Translations under genes and position numbers: made by a program
Notes under the pieces: model-generated
Database searches by the model: none
Told to the model about the DNA's origin: nothing
Seen by the model: only the letters and a program-made list of their open reading frames with translations
Source of the DNA: Haemophilus influenzae
GTDB lineage: Bacteria; Pseudomonadota; Gammaproteobacteria; Enterobacterales; Pasteurellaceae
Direction of reading: 5' to 3'
Length of the DNA: 64,000 bases
Assembly (NCBI RefSeq): GCF_001457655.1
Contig: NZ_LN831035.1
Coordinates: 1,178,001-1,242,000, forward strand
In this document: positions 10,085 to 20,172 of the stretch, piece by piece
How positions within the stretch are numbered: the stretch's first letter is position 1
Layout of the letters: every line of letters begins with the position of its first letter

Positions 10085-10121
10085 AAATGATTAAAAAAAT
10101 TACTTTAAATTGGGAGTTATT

Positions 10122-12392
10122 ATGACAACATCACATATTTTAGGCTTTCCTCGTGTAGGGGCAAAACGTGAATTAAAATTTGCACAAGAACGTTATTGGC
10201 GTAAAGAATTAGCAGAGCAAGATTTATTAGATTTAGCGAAAGCATTGCGTGAAAAAAACTGGAAACATCAAGCGGCTGCCAATGCGGATTTCGTTGCAGT
10301 GGGCGATTTCACGTTCTACGATCATATTTTAGATTTACAAGTGGCAACAGGGGCAATTCCTGCTCGTTTTGGTTTTGATAGCCAAAATTTAACCCTTGAT
10401 CAATATTTCCAACTTGCACGTGGTAACAAAGATCAATTCGCAATTGAAATGACCAAATGGTTTGATACGAACTATCACTATCTTGTGCCTGAGTTCCAAA
10501 AATCGACCGCTTTCAAAGCTAATCCAGCACATTATGTAAACCAAATCCGTGAAGCAAAAGCCTTAGGCTTAAACTTCAAACCTGTGATTGTTGGCCCATT
10601 AACATTCTTATGGTTAGGTAAAGAAAAAGGCGAAGCATTTAACCGTTTCGATTTATTAAATCAATTAGTGCCTGTTTATGTTGAAATTTTAAATGCATTA
10701 GTGGCTGAAGGGGCAGAATGGATTCAAATTGATGAACCTGCATTAGCATTAGATTTACCAGCAGAATGGGTTGAAGCCTATAAATCTGTTTACGCTGAAT
10801 TAAGCAAAGTGAACGCAAAATTATTATTAGCCACTTATTTTGGTTCAGTTGCAGAACACGCTGAATTATTAAAAGCCTTACCTGTTGCAGGCTTGCATTT
10901 AGATTTAGTTCGTGCACCAGAACAACTTGCGGCATTTGAAGATTACAGCAAAGTGTTATCAGCTGGTGTGATTGAAGGTCGTAATATCTGGCGTGCAAAC
11001 TTAAACAAAGTGTTAGATGTATTAGAGCCATTAAAAGCAAAATTAGGTGAGCGTTTATGGATTGCACCAAGCTGTTCATTATTGCATACCCCATTTGATT
11101 TAGAAGTGGAAGTACAATTAAAAGAAAAAAATACCGCACTTTACAGCTGGTTATCTTTCACGCTACAAAAAGTAGAAGAATTAAACGTATTAAAACAAGC
11201 GTTAAATAATGGCAGAGCGTCTGTACAAGCAGCATTAGATGCAAGCCAAGCGGCAGCAGATGCACGTGCAACCTCAAAAGAAATTCATCGCCCTGAAGTG
11301 GCAGAACGTTTAGCAAACTTGCCAAAAGGTGCGGATCAACGTAAATCGCCATTTGCAGAACGTATCGTTAAGCAAAATGCGTGGTTAAATTTACCGCTTC
11401 TGCCAACTACAAACATTGGTTCATTCCCACAAACTACTGAAATTCGTCACGCACGTGCAAGTTTCAAAAAAGGCGAGTTATCTCTTGCAGATTACGAAGC
11501 GGCAATGAAAAAAGAGATCGAATATGTAGTACGTCGCCAAGAAGAATTAGATTTAGATGTGTTAGTTCACGGTGAAGCAGAACGTAACGACATGGTGGAA
11601 TACTTTGGGGAATTATTAGATGGTTTCGCATTCACTAAATTTGGTTGGGTACAAAGCTATGGTTCACGTTGTGTAAAACCACCAGTGATTTACGGTGATG
11701 TAACTCGCCCAGAGCCAATGACAGTACGCTGGTCTCAATATGCACAAAGCCTCACAAACCGTGTAATGAAAGGAATGCTCACAGGCCCTGTGACTATTTT
11801 ACAATGGTCATTCGTGCGTAACGATATTCCACGTTCAACCGTATGTAAACAAATCGGCGTAGCATTATCTGATGAAGTGTTAGATTTAGAAGCAGCAGGC
11901 ATTAAAGTCATTCAAATTGACGAACCAGCCATTCGTGAAGGTTTACCGCTTAAACGTGCAGATTGGGACGCATACTTACAATGGGCAGGCGAAGCATTCC
12001 GTTTAAGCTCAATGGGCGTGCAAGATGATACGCAAATTCACACTCACATGTGTTATTCCGAGTTTAACGACATCTTACCTGCCATTGCGGCATTAGATGC
12101 AGACGTGATTACCATCGAAACTTCACGTTCAGATATGGAATTATTAACGGCATTTGCAGATTTCAAATATCCAAATGATATTGGCCCAGGTGTTTACGAT
12201 ATTCACAGCCCTCGTGTACCAACGGCGGCGGAAGTGGAACATTTATTACGTAAAGCATTAAATGTAATTCCAAAAGAACGCTTATGGGTAAACCCAGACT
12301 GCGGTTTAAAAACGCGTGGCTGGACAGAAACCATCGACCAATTAAAAGTGATGGTGGATGTAACCAAAAAATTACGTGCGGAATTAGCGTAA
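10122..12392 (+). CDS. metE: Cobalamin-independent methionine synthase MetE
   Basis: The product is a 756-residue cytoplasmic enzyme that transfers a methyl group from 5-methyltetrahydropteroyltri-L-glutamate to homocysteine, the last step of methionine synthesis. It has two related TIM-barrel halves: an N-terminal domain ([17 protein letters not shown]) and a catalytic C-terminal domain starting near [14 protein letters not shown]. The zinc ligands are visible as H and C in [10 protein letters not shown] and the last C in [12 protein letters not shown] use ATG 10122, with GGGAG 5 bases upstream, giving the usual [13 protein letters not shown] beginning; an in-frame start 4 codons earlier is less likely. 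Two met boxes lie upstream and a hairpin terminator follows. Codon use is highly biased, as in an abundant protein. Confidence 0.96.
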   Translation: MTTSHILGFPRVGAKRELKFAQERYWRKELAEQDLLDLAKALREKNWKHQAAANADFVAVGDFTFYDHILDLQVATGAIPARFGFDSQNLTLDQYFQLARGNKDQFAIEMTKWFDTNYHYLVPEFQKSTAFKANPAHYVNQIREAKALGLNFKPVIVGPLTFLWLGKEKGEAFNRFDLLNQLVPVYVEILNALVAEGAEWIQIDEPALALDLPAEWVEAYKSVYAELSKVNAKLLLATYFGSVAEHAELLKALPVAGLHLDLVRAPEQLAAFEDYSKVLSAGVIEGRNIWRANLNKVLDVLEPLKAKLGERLWIAPSCSLLHTPFDLEVEVQLKEKNTALYSWLSFTLQKVEELNVLKQALNNGRASVQAALDASQAAADARATSKEIHRPEVAERLANLPKGADQRKSPFAERIVKQNAWLNLPLLPTTNIGSFPQTTEIRHARASFKKGELSLADYEAAMKKEIEYVVRRQEELDLDVLVHGEAERNDMVEYFGELLDGFAFTKFGWVQSYGSRCVKPPVIYGDVTRPEPMTVRWSQYAQSLTNRVMKGMLTGPVTILQWSFVRNDIPRSTVCKQIGVALSDEVLDLEAAGIKVIQIDEPAIREGLPLKRADWDAYLQWAGEAFRLSSMGVQDDTQIHTHMCYSEFNDILPAIAALDADVITIETSRSDMELLTAFADFKYPNDIGPGVYDIHSPRVPTAAEVEHLLRKALNVIPKERLWVNPDCGLKTRGWTETIDQLKVMVDVTKKLRAELA

Positions 12393-12437
12393 GTCATAAT
12401 ACATAAAGAATAATTTTCAAACACAACATAATTAAAG

Positions 12438-12463
12438 CCGAATCTCTATGGGATTCGGTTTTT
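12438..12463 (+). terminator. Terminator of metE
   Basis: CCGAATC (12438-12444) pairs with GATTCGG (12452-12458) around TCTATGG and is followed by T5. Confidence 0.85.
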
Positions 12464-12507
12464 CTTATAGATAAAATGTTGAAATATAATAAAAAAGCCT
12501 TGAATTG

Positions 12508-12609
12508 ATCTGCACCCCAAAAGTTGGACTAAACAACTAACTAAGGTGCAGATTTTTTTATGAGCAAATATAATTTTCTTTTCAAACAACAAGTCATCGA
12601 GTTTTATAA
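12508..12609 (+). mobile_element. Left-end scrap of an IS3-family insertion sequence
   Basis: TGCACCCCAAAAGTTGGACT at 12511 looks like an IS150/IS3-type terminal repeat. It is followed at ATG 12560 by codons for MSKYNFLFKQQVIEFY, the start of a helix-turn-helix orfA transposase. Similarity ends around 12609, where the ElyC-like gene begins, so more than 90% of the element is gone. The remnant also forms a hairpin, ATCTGCACC (12508-12516) with GGTGCAGAT (12545-12553) followed by T6, and could act as a terminator. Confidence 0.65.
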
Positions 12610-12614
12610 GCAAA

Positions 12615-13358
12615 TTATTCTACATAATGGGCTTTCCAATAACCAATCCACTCTTTTAATAAAACCATATTGCTATTTAACGCACCTAAGTCAGGAATAA
12701 AAGATTTTGCAGATAGATTTCCTTTGCTGCCATAGCTTGCCGCTGCAGCAGGAAGAACATCAAATCCTTGTTTTTCAAAAAGATATTTGGCTCGTTTCAT
12801 ATGCCATTGATTTGTTACTAAAATAATTTTTTGAATATGATCTTTCACTAAAATATTTTTAGTGAAACTGGCATTTTCTTCCGTATTACGGGCTTTATTT
12901 TCGATCCATTGTGTTGGCACATTAAAGAATTGGTTAAGTTCTTTTGCCATTAAATCGCCTTCAGAAATGCCTATCAAAGAATAGCCCGTGGTTAAAATAG
13001 GCAAGCCCGTTTCCTTTTGTAAAAATGCCGCATAACGTAAACGTTCTAGTTGTGGTGCACCAGAAGCCGTTTCTGCATACAGCTCTTTGGTTTGGTAAGA
13101 TCCACCGCCTAATATGACGATGGCTTGAGCTTGTTTATACTCATCTAGCGTAAGGGCTGGAGAATCATCATTATTTGTTAGCAATAAACCAGTAAAAGGC
13201 ACACTCATGATATAAAGCCAAGTGAAACTTATAATCGCAAGAAATTTGGCTAATTTTTTGAAATGAACACAATAAATAATCGCTGCAATAATCAGTAATA
13301 CAAAGGTATTAAGAGGTGGTGCGATAAGTGTGGTAAGAAGTTTTCCGAGTTCTAACAT
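12615..13358 (-). CDS. DUF218 envelope protein, ElyC/YdcF-like
   Basis: The product is a 247-residue protein with two N-terminal membrane helices (about 10-30 and 35-58) and a DUF218 domain. That domain is marked by AIVILGGGSYQ, the TGYSLIGISEGDLMAKEL loop, ENKARNTEENA and ILVTNQWHMKRAKYLFEKQG. The two-helix topology fits E. coli ElyC (YcbC), needed for peptidoglycan assembly at low temperature through the undecaprenyl-phosphate carrier, better than SanA. The catalytic activity of the DUF218 fold is not established. Its 3' end abuts the IS scrap, yet the C-terminus looks complete. It is convergent with metE and divergent from the lsg genes. Confidence 0.75.
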   Translation of the reverse strand: MLELGKLLTTLIAPPLNTFVLLIIAAIIYCVHFKKLAKFLAIISFTWLYIMSVPFTGLLLTNNDDSPALTLDEYKQAQAIVILGGGSYQTKELYAETASGAPQLERLRYAAFLQKETGLPILTTGYSLIGISEGDLMAKELNQFFNVPTQWIENKARNTEENASFTKNILVKDHIQKIILVTNQWHMKRAKYLFEKQGFDVLPAAAASYGSKGNLSAKSFIPDLGALNSNMVLLKEWIGYWKAHYVE

Positions 13359-13492
13359 AGATAAGATCCTTGATGTAGAGCAGTTTCATTATAATGATTA
13401 GTCATAGCTTGTCTATGTTGATTTTGTTAAAATAAGCCCCCTTATTTTTTGATAAACGAACGCTCGAATTCATCAAAAGTGCGGTGATATTT

Positions 13493-14698
13493 ATGAAAGT
13501 TTTTAAAGATAGTGCTATTTACCTTGTTGGGGAATTATCGTCAAAGTTAGTTCCTTTTTTACTTTTGCCTTATTTATCCCGTAAATTGGGCGTAGAAGGG
13601 TATGGCTCACTTTCTTATTATCAAACTTTTTTAAGTTTATTTTTAATTGTGGTTTCTTTAACTCAAGAAGGCGCAATTTCCCGTTATTTTTATTTTTACG
13701 GAAAACGTTCATTAAATTTAGTGGTGAATACCGGCTATGCTTATACCACGATAATCGGCAGTATTATTTTAATGGGTTGTTGGATTGCTCAGTCTGAAAT
13801 ATTATTTTACGCTGCACTTTCCTCAATTTTCCAATCTTTCTTAAATGTTCAGCTAAGTGTAAGACAATGCCAGAAAAAGGCTTGGTCTTATGCTTTTATT
13901 CAATTTTCACTTACTGTTACGGGAGCTGTATTTACCGTCGCATTGCTTGAGTATTATCAAAATGATCTTGTTGAAAAAAGAATTTTGGCAATTTTATTGA
14001 GCAATTTAGTCGTCTGGTTTTTTTCTTATTTTCTTTACAGAAAGAGTACGACATCTAAAAAATATCAATTTAAACATTATCAATCTGCATTATTTTATAT
14101 TTTAGGATTTGGATTACCGCTTATTTTACATTATGCAAGTTTTTTCTTAAAAGGGCAGTTAGACCGTATTTTTATTTATCACAAATTCAGTGAAACAGAT
14201 TTAGGGCTTTATGCTATGGGGGCTCAACTTGCTTTAATTGTTTCTATTGCTATTCAAGCACTTAATAAAGCGATTATCCCCTATTTTTATGAAGCCTTAA
14301 AACAAAAAAAATTAGTTATTCAACAGTTACATAAATGGGCGTTATTTTCCTTTTTGCTAATACCTATTCCTGCCTTAATAATGTGGATTATTCCTGAGGA
14401 TGTGTTAGTTTGGATTTTAGGTAGTCAATTTGTGGGAACGAAATATTATTTTATTTTATTTTTAATTTCGACCACATTAAGTATTCCTTATTTGATTTTA
14501 GTTAATTATCTTTTCTATTATGGGAAAAATAAACTTATTTCCCAATGTTCCGTTTTATCTACAATCATTTATGTAGCGAGCCTTGTAGTTTTAACTTTTA
14601 CAGAAATTAAATATATCCCTTATGCTGGAATTATTGGTTCGCTTTCCATTATTCCTATTCTTTATTTTATGACATCTAAAGTGAGTAAAACCCTATGA
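13493..14698 (+). CDS. lsgA: LsgA, Wzx-like polysaccharide flippase
   Basis: The product is a 401-residue polytopic membrane protein with about twelve helices, of the polysaccharide-transporter (PST/Wzx) family. The N-terminal [33 protein letters not shown] pattern (residues 6 onward) is characteristic. It is the first gene of the lsg lipooligosaccharide cluster and probably flips a lipid-linked glycan made by the following transferases. ATG 13493 is chosen over a GTG three codons earlier because it gives [13 protein letters not shown] and 401 residues. An uptake signal overlaps the region just before the start. The stop overlaps lsgB by 4 bases (ATGA). Confidence 0.88.
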   Translation: MKVFKDSAIYLVGELSSKLVPFLLLPYLSRKLGVEGYGSLSYYQTFLSLFLIVVSLTQEGAISRYFYFYGKRSLNLVVNTGYAYTTIIGSIILMGCWIAQSEILFYAALSSIFQSFLNVQLSVRQCQKKAWSYAFIQFSLTVTGAVFTVALLEYYQNDLVEKRILAILLSNLVVWFFSYFLYRKSTTSKKYQFKHYQSALFYILGFGLPLILHYASFFLKGQLDRIFIYHKFSETDLGLYAMGAQLALIVSIAIQALNKAIIPYFYEALKQKKLVIQQLHKWALFSFLLIPIPALIMWIIPEDVLVWILGSQFVGTKYYFILFLISTTLSIPYLILVNYLFYYGKNKLISQCSVLSTIIYVASLVVLTFTEIKYIPYAGIIGSLSIIPILYFMTSKVSKTL

Positions 14699-15609
14699 AT
14701 CTCATTCTTTGTTGTACACCATTGCAAGTATTAATTGCGAGAAAAATAATTGAATTACATCCTAACGAGCAATTCTTTGGCGTAATGTTTGGTGGTGTAT
14801 GGGATAAAAAAAGAACCTTGTATGCGAGTAAATTAGCGGAGGTTTGTAGTGATTCGATGAATATTGATACGGGAAAAGATCTAAAAGGTTTCGATTTTCT
14901 CAAGTTAATGCGCCAGCTTAAGAATAAAATTACGCACAAAGGTTTTGATAAGGTTTTTCTCGCCAATCTTAATTCATTATGGCTACAAACTTATCTTAGT
15001 CATGTTTCATTTAAAGAGCTTTATACCTTTGATGATGGTTCAGATAATATTTTCCCACATCCTAATTTATTGAGAGAGCCTGACACATTTAAATATAAAC
15101 TGATTAAAGCCTTTATTGGCGATAAATATAGTGTAAATAAATTATTTAAAAAAATAAAAAAACATTATACGGTTTATCCTAATTACAAAAATATTGTTTC
15201 TAATATTGAACCAGTTTCTTTATGGGATAATAAAATAGATGGTGATATAGATGGCGAGGTCTCATTTTTTATTGGGCAACCATTGTTAAATACAAAAGAG
15301 GAAAACCTCTCATTAATAAAAAAATTAAAAGATCAGCTTCCTTTTGGCTATTATTTCCCTCATCCAGCAGAAGATTATCGAGTTGATGGGGTAAATTATG
15401 TTGAATCAGAACTCATTTTTGAAGATTACGTATTTAAACATTTATCAAATAAAAAAGTAATTATTTATACGTTCTTCAGTTCTGTTGCATTTAATTTGTT
15501 AAGTCATCCTAATGTAGAAATTCGTTTTATTAGAACGAGTATTCCAAGATGGCAATTCTGTTACGATTCATTTTCAGACCTTGGATTAACGATATATAAG
15601 GAAATTTAA
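14695..15609 (+). CDS. lsgB: LsgB, GT52-type sialyltransferase
   Basis: The product is a 304-residue glycosyltransferase of family GT52, the group that includes the Neisseria Lst and H. influenzae lipooligosaccharide sialyltransferases. Features are [21 protein letters not shown] at the N-terminus, the acidic [12 protein letters not shown] near residue 110-120, and the [11 protein letters not shown] motif near 220, matching the family's KPHP-type CMP-binding histidine. It probably adds N-acetylneuraminic acid from CMP-Neu5Ac to a terminal galactose or GalNAc of the LOS. It lies between lsgA and lsgC with a 4-base overlap and 1-base gap, so it is co-transcribed. Acceptor specificity cannot be read from sequence. 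Confidence 0.84.
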   Translation: MNLILCCTPLQVLIARKIIELHPNEQFFGVMFGGVWDKKRTLYASKLAEVCSDSMNIDTGKDLKGFDFLKLMRQLKNKITHKGFDKVFLANLNSLWLQTYLSHVSFKELYTFDDGSDNIFPHPNLLREPDTFKYKLIKAFIGDKYSVNKLFKKIKKHYTVYPNYKNIVSNIEPVSLWDNKIDGDIDGEVSFFIGQPLLNTKEENLSLIKKLKDQLPFGYYFPHPAEDYRVDGVNYVESELIFEDYVFKHLSNKKVIIYTFFSSVAFNLLSHPNVEIRFIRTSIPRWQFCYDSFSDLGLTIYKEI

Positions 15610-15610
15610 A

Positions 15611-16672
15611 ATGAAAAAAATTGGTTTCTTTATAATGAATATCGAAAGTGCGGGGGGAACGGAGCGCGTTTCTATTAATGTTGCTAATGCTCTTGCTAAA
15701 CAGGGATATGATGTTTCTTTTATTAGCATTGGCGGTAACAAGCCTTTTTTCCAAGTTGATGAAAAAATTAATATTTACGCAATGAATAAATTGCCCTATT
15801 CATTGAAAAAAGATTATTTTTCTATCACTAAAAAATTAAGAGAATTAGTTAAAGAATTACAGCTGGATACCTTAATTGTGGTTGATGGTGCAATTATGCT
15901 TTTTTCTGCTTTGGCGTTGGTTAATTTAAATATAAAACATATTTTATGGGAGCATTATTCTTTTAATTTTACGGGCAATCGTCTCGTTCGCACGCTCGGT
16001 AAATATTTAGCTGTAACAACTTGCGATAAAATAGTTACATTGACAGAAGCAGAAAAAACGCTGTGGCAAGAAAAATTTAAAACGAACAATATAATCACTA
16101 TTGCTAATCCAAATACGCTTTTGCCAAAGAACAAATTAGCAAAATGGGAAAATAAAACTATTTTATCTGTAGGGCATTTATTTTCTTATAAAGGTTTTGA
16201 TTATTTATTAAAAGTTTGGCAAGTTTTGGCAAAAAAATATCCAGATTGGAATTTAAAAATAGTGGGTTCTGGCGAGGAAGAAGAGAATTTAAAAAATCTT
16301 GCTAAAGCATTGGATATTGAAGATTCAGTTAATTTTACTCCTCGTACTAATGATGTCTCTTTTTATTATGAAAGCAGTTCAATTTATTGTTTACCTTCAC
16401 AAACAGAAGGCTTGCCTTTAGTCGTTATTGAAGCGATGGCATTTGGCTTACCTATTGTTGCCTTTAATTGTTCTCCTGGCGTAAAGCAATTAGTGGAACA
16501 TAAAGAAAATGGTTTTCTTTGTGAAAAAAATAATATTGAAGAAATGGTTAAAGGTTTAGATTTATTAATCAATAATCCTGAACTTTATCAACAAATGTCA
16601 GACAAATCTCGTTTAATGAGTGAAGATTATGGCATTGAGAAAATTATTGAAGAATGGAAAGGGATTTTATAA
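15611..16672 (+). CDS. lsgC: LsgC, GT4 glycosyltransferase
   Basis: The product is a 353-residue GT-B retaining transferase of family GT4. The N-terminal Rossmann half has [21 protein letters not shown] (residues 16-36 region). The C-terminal nucleotide-sugar half has [20 protein letters not shown], then [25 protein letters not shown], where the two glutamates (E-x7-E) bind the donor. It acts on the cytoplasmic face of the inner membrane in LOS oligosaccharide synthesis. The donor sugar is not predictable here; lsg genes have been tied to GalNAc/Gal additions. It is followed by lsgD after 11 bp. Confidence 0.85.
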   Translation: MKKIGFFIMNIESAGGTERVSINVANALAKQGYDVSFISIGGNKPFFQVDEKINIYAMNKLPYSLKKDYFSITKKLRELVKELQLDTLIVVDGAIMLFSALALVNLNIKHILWEHYSFNFTGNRLVRTLGKYLAVTTCDKIVTLTEAEKTLWQEKFKTNNIITIANPNTLLPKNKLAKWENKTILSVGHLFSYKGFDYLLKVWQVLAKKYPDWNLKIVGSGEEEENLKNLAKALDIEDSVNFTPRTNDVSFYYESSSIYCLPSQTEGLPLVVIEAMAFGLPIVAFNCSPGVKQLVEHKENGFLCEKNNIEEMVKGLDLLINNPELYQQMSDKSRLMSEDYGIEKIIEEWKGIL

Positions 16673-16683
16673 GGAATAATTTT

Positions 16684-17457
16684 ATGTTAAAAAAATATTT
16701 GATCTCTTTAGATAAAGATATTCAACGTCGGAAATTATTCTTTTCTCAAAAAAATACCGAGGATTTCCAAATTTTTTCTGCCATTAATACCATGCAAAAA
16801 GATTGGGATGAATTAGCCTCTATTTTTAATATTGAACAATTTAAAGCACATTATTTTCGTAATGTCACTAAGGGCGAGATCGGTTGTACTTTAAGCCACC
16901 TTTCTGTGTACCAAAAAATTATTGAAGACAACGATATTGCTGAAGATAGCTATGCACTAGTCTGTGAAGACGATGCTTTATTCCACTCAGATTTTCAGCA
17001 AAATTTAACCGCACTTTTATCAGAAAAACTTGAGGCTGAAATTATATTGCTTGGACAGTCAAAAATTAATAGTTTCAATGATACTGATTTAGAAATTAAT
17101 TATCCCACAACTTTTTCTTTTCTATGCAAAAAAACAGGCAATGTAAATTACGCTTTCCCTTATAAAAGTTATTTTGCCGGCACAGTGGGCTATCTTATAA
17201 AAAAATCAGCGGCAAGAAGATTTATCCAGCAAATTTCTCAAAATAAACCATTTTGGTTAGCGGATGATTTTTTACTCTTTGAACAGGATTTTAATATAAG
17301 AAATAAAGTGGTTCGCCCTCTCATGGTCATTGAAAATCCTGTATTGATCAGTAATTTAGAAAGTGTTCGTGGATCTTTATCCAATAATTTACTTAAAAAA
17401 TTAATGAAATATCCATTGAAAAAAATCTTTGCGATTAAGAAAAATTTGGCTAATTAA
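16684..17457 (+). CDS. lsgD: LsgD, GT25 glycosyltransferase
   Basis: The product is a 257-residue transferase of family GT25 (LOB1/LpsA/LgtB type), which commonly adds beta-linked galactose or glucose in Haemophilus and Neisseria LOS. The N-terminus [16 protein letters not shown], the [15 protein letters not shown] segment and the metal-binding CEDDALF near residue 103 are the family hallmarks, as is [17 protein letters not shown] start at ATG 16684 because [10 protein letters not shown] matches the family; an upstream in-frame start at 16654 would overlap lsgC. The C-terminus is basic, typical of peripheral membrane transferases. Confidence 0.86.
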   Translation: MLKKYLISLDKDIQRRKLFFSQKNTEDFQIFSAINTMQKDWDELASIFNIEQFKAHYFRNVTKGEIGCTLSHLSVYQKIIEDNDIAEDSYALVCEDDALFHSDFQQNLTALLSEKLEAEIILLGQSKINSFNDTDLEINYPTTFSFLCKKTGNVNYAFPYKSYFAGTVGYLIKKSAARRFIQQISQNKPFWLADDFLLFEQDFNIRNKVVRPLMVIENPVLISNLESVRGSLSNNLLKKLMKYPLKKIFAIKKNLAN

Positions 17458-17468
17458 AGGAAGGAATT

Positions 17469-18353
17469 ATGTTAAGCATTATTGTGCCTTCTTATAATCG
17501 AAAAGCAGAAGTGCCAGCTTTATTAGAAAGTTTAACTCAACAAACATCGAGTAATTTTGAAGTAATTATTGTGGATGATTACTCCAAAGAGAGGGTAGTC
17601 GTTGAGCAACGCTATTCTTTTCCAGTTACAGTGATTCGTAACGAAACCAATCAAGGTGCAGCAGAAAGTCGCAATATTGGTGCGCGTGCATCAAAGGGAG
17701 ATTGGTTGCTTTTTCTCGATGATGATGATCGTTTTATGCCAGAAAAATCTGAAAAAATACTACAAGTGATTGAGCAAAACCCAGACATTAATTTTATTTA
17801 TCATCCAGCTAAATGTGAAATGGTCAATGAAGGGTTTAGTTATGTGACTCAACCGATTGAACCCCAAGAAATTTCGACAGAACGTATTTTGTTAGCCAAT
17901 AAGATTGGTGGCATGCCAATGGTTGCAATTAAAAAAGAGATGTTTTTAAAAATAGGTGGATTATCCACCGCACTTCGTTCTTTGGAAGACTATGATTTCT
18001 TGTTAAAACTGTTACAAGAGCCAAGTTTTACCCCTTATAAAATTAATGAACCACTAACTTATTGTACTTTCCATACTAAACGCTCAAGTGTGTCTACGGA
18101 TACCACTAATACGCAAAAAGCCATTGATTATATTCGCGAGCATTATGTGAAAACGGTAGAGCAAGCTCGTAATTTTGATATTAACGCAAGCTATATTTTG
18201 GCTTATCCCCATATCATGAATTTATCGCGTAAAGCGGCAAAATATTATTTTGATATTTTTAAGAAAACAAAAAGCATTAAGCAATTTATTATTACTTTGG
18301 TTATTTTAATTTCGCCAAAATTAGCCATTAATTTAAAACGGTTGGGAAAATAA
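17469..18353 (+). CDS. lsgE: LsgE, GT2 glycosyltransferase
   Basis: The product is a 294-residue family GT2 transferase. The GT-A fold is clear in LSIIVPSYNRKAEVPALLESL at the N-terminus, VIIVDDYS, the NQGAAESRNIGARASKGDWL stretch and the DXD-type LFLDDDDRF near residue 80. The LEDYDFLLKLL region is the usual acceptor-side motif. It belongs to the lsg operon (11 bp after lsgD, 1 bp before lsgF). Its last 40 residues are basic and partly hydrophobic, probably for membrane association. The sugar it adds is not evident. Confidence 0.85.
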   Translation: MLSIIVPSYNRKAEVPALLESLTQQTSSNFEVIIVDDYSKERVVVEQRYSFPVTVIRNETNQGAAESRNIGARASKGDWLLFLDDDDRFMPEKSEKILQVIEQNPDINFIYHPAKCEMVNEGFSYVTQPIEPQEISTERILLANKIGGMPMVAIKKEMFLKIGGLSTALRSLEDYDFLLKLLQEPSFTPYKINEPLTYCTFHTKRSSVSTDTTNTQKAIDYIREHYVKTVEQARNFDINASYILAYPHIMNLSRKAAKYYFDIFKKTKSIKQFIITLVILISPKLAINLKRLGK

Positions 18354-18354
18354 A

Positions 18355-19158
18355 ATGAAATTTTCAGTCCTAATGTCCTTATATATTAAGGAAAATCCTC
18401 AATTCTTGCGGGAGTGTTTTGAAAGTCTTGTTGCACAAACTCGTCAAGCAGATGAAATTGTCTTGGTATTTGATGGAGCTGTAACGCCAGAATTAGAATC
18501 TGTTGTGACAGAATTTGAAACAAAATTGCCATTAAAATTAGTTAAATTGCCGCAAAATCGAGGATTAGGCAAAGCCTTAAACGAGGGTTTATTGCATTGT
18601 ACTTATGACTGGGTTTTCCGTATGGATACCGATGATATTTGCGTGCCTGATCGTTTTGAAAAGCAAGTAGCGTTTATTGAACAGCACCCTGAAAGCATCA
18701 TTTTTGGCGGACAAATTGCTGAATTTGGTAAAAATGTAAATGATATTGTGGCATATCGTAATGTGCCAACTTCTGCTCAAGAAATTATTAAATTCACGCA
18801 AAAACGTTGTCCGTTTAATCATATGACGGTGGCATATCAAAAAAGTGCGGTCATTAATTGTGGTGGATATGAAGATCTTCAAGAAGATTATTATTTGTGG
18901 ATCAAACTTGTCGCACAAGGTTTATATATGGCGAATTTGCCAGATATTTTAGTTTATGCTCGAGTAGGAAATGGCATGGTAAGCCGCCGTCGTGGCGTCA
19001 ATCAAGCTAAAGCAGAATGGCGTTTGTTCAAATTGAAATACCGTTTGGGAATTCAGGGTTTGTTATCTGGATTATTTACTTTTGCATTGCGTTTTGGTTC
19101 TCGTTTATTGCCAACCTCGTTATTGAAAAAACTTTATCAAACTTTTTTACGTAAATAG
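18355..19158 (+). CDS. lsgF: LsgF, GT2 glycosyltransferase
   Basis: The product is a 267-residue GT2 transferase related to LgtA/AmsE-type enzymes. It shows FSVLMSLYIKENPQFLRECFESL at the N-terminus, EIVLVFDGAVTPEL, the NRGLGKALNEGL donor loop, MDTDDICVPDRF carrying the DXD metal site near residue 88, and EDYYLWIKLVAQG. It is the last complete gene of the lsg operon. The substrate is unassigned from sequence. An uptake signal lies inside the coding region at 18842-18850, so the lsg genes have been resident long enough to acquire uptake signals. Confidence 0.85.
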   Translation: MKFSVLMSLYIKENPQFLRECFESLVAQTRQADEIVLVFDGAVTPELESVVTEFETKLPLKLVKLPQNRGLGKALNEGLLHCTYDWVFRMDTDDICVPDRFEKQVAFIEQHPESIIFGGQIAEFGKNVNDIVAYRNVPTSAQEIIKFTQKRCPFNHMTVAYQKSAVINCGGYEDLQEDYYLWIKLVAQGLYMANLPDILVYARVGNGMVSRRRGVNQAKAEWRLFKLKYRLGIQGLLSGLFTFALRFGSRLLPTSLLKKLYQTFLRK

Positions 19159-19166
19159 GAAATACG

Positions 19167-19232
19167 ATGAAATTAAATATTTTATTTAAAATTTTGTTTG
19201 ATTTGAGGTTATTTTCGTTCAGAAAACAATAA
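19167..19232 (+). pseudogene. 21-codon open frame after lsgF, probable gene scrap
   Basis: A ribosome-site-like TAGGAAAT precedes an ATG that reads MKLNILFKILFDLRLFSFRKQ and then stops. The start and spacing (8 bp after lsgF) look like the beginning of a further operon gene that was lost. It could equally be chance, as no family can be named from 21 residues. Confidence 0.3.
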
Positions 19233-19267
19233 ATATAAGTATTGAATTTACGTATTATATCTCTGAA

Positions 19268-20035
19268 TTATCCCAGCGTCGCTAATATAATTTGCTCTTG
19301 ATCAATGTGAATCCAAACCTGTTGCCCGATTTGCCATTGATTTGGCTGGTGGACTGTGGCACAAAATTCAATGTTGCTTTCAGCAAATTGAAGGATGGCT
19401 TCCTCTTCATTGAGTGATTTGATATTTACAGAGAACTGATTCGGTTGATTTACTAATGGTTGTTCACTGATTTTTACCCAAGGTGCCTTGAACATCAGCA
19501 TCACTTCTTTTTCCGTAATCAGTTTCAAACGAGCCGAGCTTTTTGTGGTAATAGAAACTTGCAACGGCGTTGGTAATCCTTGCACATTCACATCCACAAC
19601 ACAACGAGAGTCAATGATTCGTTGTTGTGCCACTCGCCCAAAAAATTGATTGCGTGCGCTACTTTGTAAAGAAAAACGTGCGGTTGCCGTGAGTAAACTA
19701 TCTAACGGCACGGATTCATCTTGTAGGATATGAAAAGCGTGTTCTTGCGTACGTTCTAATAAATCATAAAGCTGGAGCAAACGCTCGGCATAAGTGGTAA
19801 GCACCGTGCCTCCGCCATTTTTTCCACCTGTATTTCGTTCCAGCAATGGGCGAGGGCTGATTTTATTCATGGCTTCTAAATGATCCCACGCACTTTTATA
19901 GCTCACTTTTGCATTTTTCGCTGCTTGATTAATCGAACCGCATTGTTGAATTTCTTTGAGTAAACGAACTCGTTTTGGATCGATAAAAAGTGCTTGTTGA
20001 AGTTTAATCGTGAGTAAAATTTCGGTGTTTTTCAT
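19268..20035 (-). CDS. modE: Molybdate-responsive regulator ModE
   Basis: The product is a 255-residue transcription factor. The N-terminal LysR-type winged helix (about residues 1-110) has RVRLLKEIQQCGSINQAAKNAKVSYKSAWDHLEAMN and the ModE-specific NTGGKNGGGTVLTTYAERLL. The C-terminal half holds two Mop (TOBE-like) molybdate-binding domains, beginning ARNQFFGRVAQQRI. As a molybdate-bound dimer it represses modABC and, in relatives, activates moa and molybdoenzyme genes. It is divergent from modA, and candidate operators lie in the shared 137-bp gap. Confidence 0.93.
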   Translation of the reverse strand: MKNTEILLTIKLQQALFIDPKRVRLLKEIQQCGSINQAAKNAKVSYKSAWDHLEAMNKISPRPLLERNTGGKNGGGTVLTTYAERLLQLYDLLERTQEHAFHILQDESVPLDSLLTATARFSLQSSARNQFFGRVAQQRIIDSRCVVDVNVQGLPTPLQVSITTKSSARLKLITEKEVMLMFKAPWVKISEQPLVNQPNQFSVNIKSLNEEEAILQFAESNIEFCATVHQPNQWQIGQQVWIHIDQEQIILATLG

Positions 20036-20073
20036 TTTGCTGTCCCTAAGTAATCCTAAGTGGTAAGCCTAAG

Positions 20074-20151
20074 CGTTATATATTTTACTAAATAATTTTT
20101 CTTTTGCTATATGATTGTTATTTATTTCAATATATAATCAAGTAAATAACG
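20074..20151. promoter_or_regulatory. modE-modA divergent control region with ModE-like half sites
   Basis: CGTTATATAT at 20074-20083 and, in opposite orientation, TATATAATCAAGTAAATAACG at 20131-20151 resemble the CGTTATAT-type half sites bound by ModE. They lie between modE and modA, where autoregulation and modA repression would be exerted. Exact operator boundaries cannot be fixed by eye. Confidence 0.5.
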
Positions 20152-20172
20152 TTTAATCATAGGAGATTATTC

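Noticed and set aside
10639..11139. Minus-strand open frame of 166 codons in metE
   Set aside because: It is a shadow of the biased metE codons; the leucine-rich translation has no recognisable domain.
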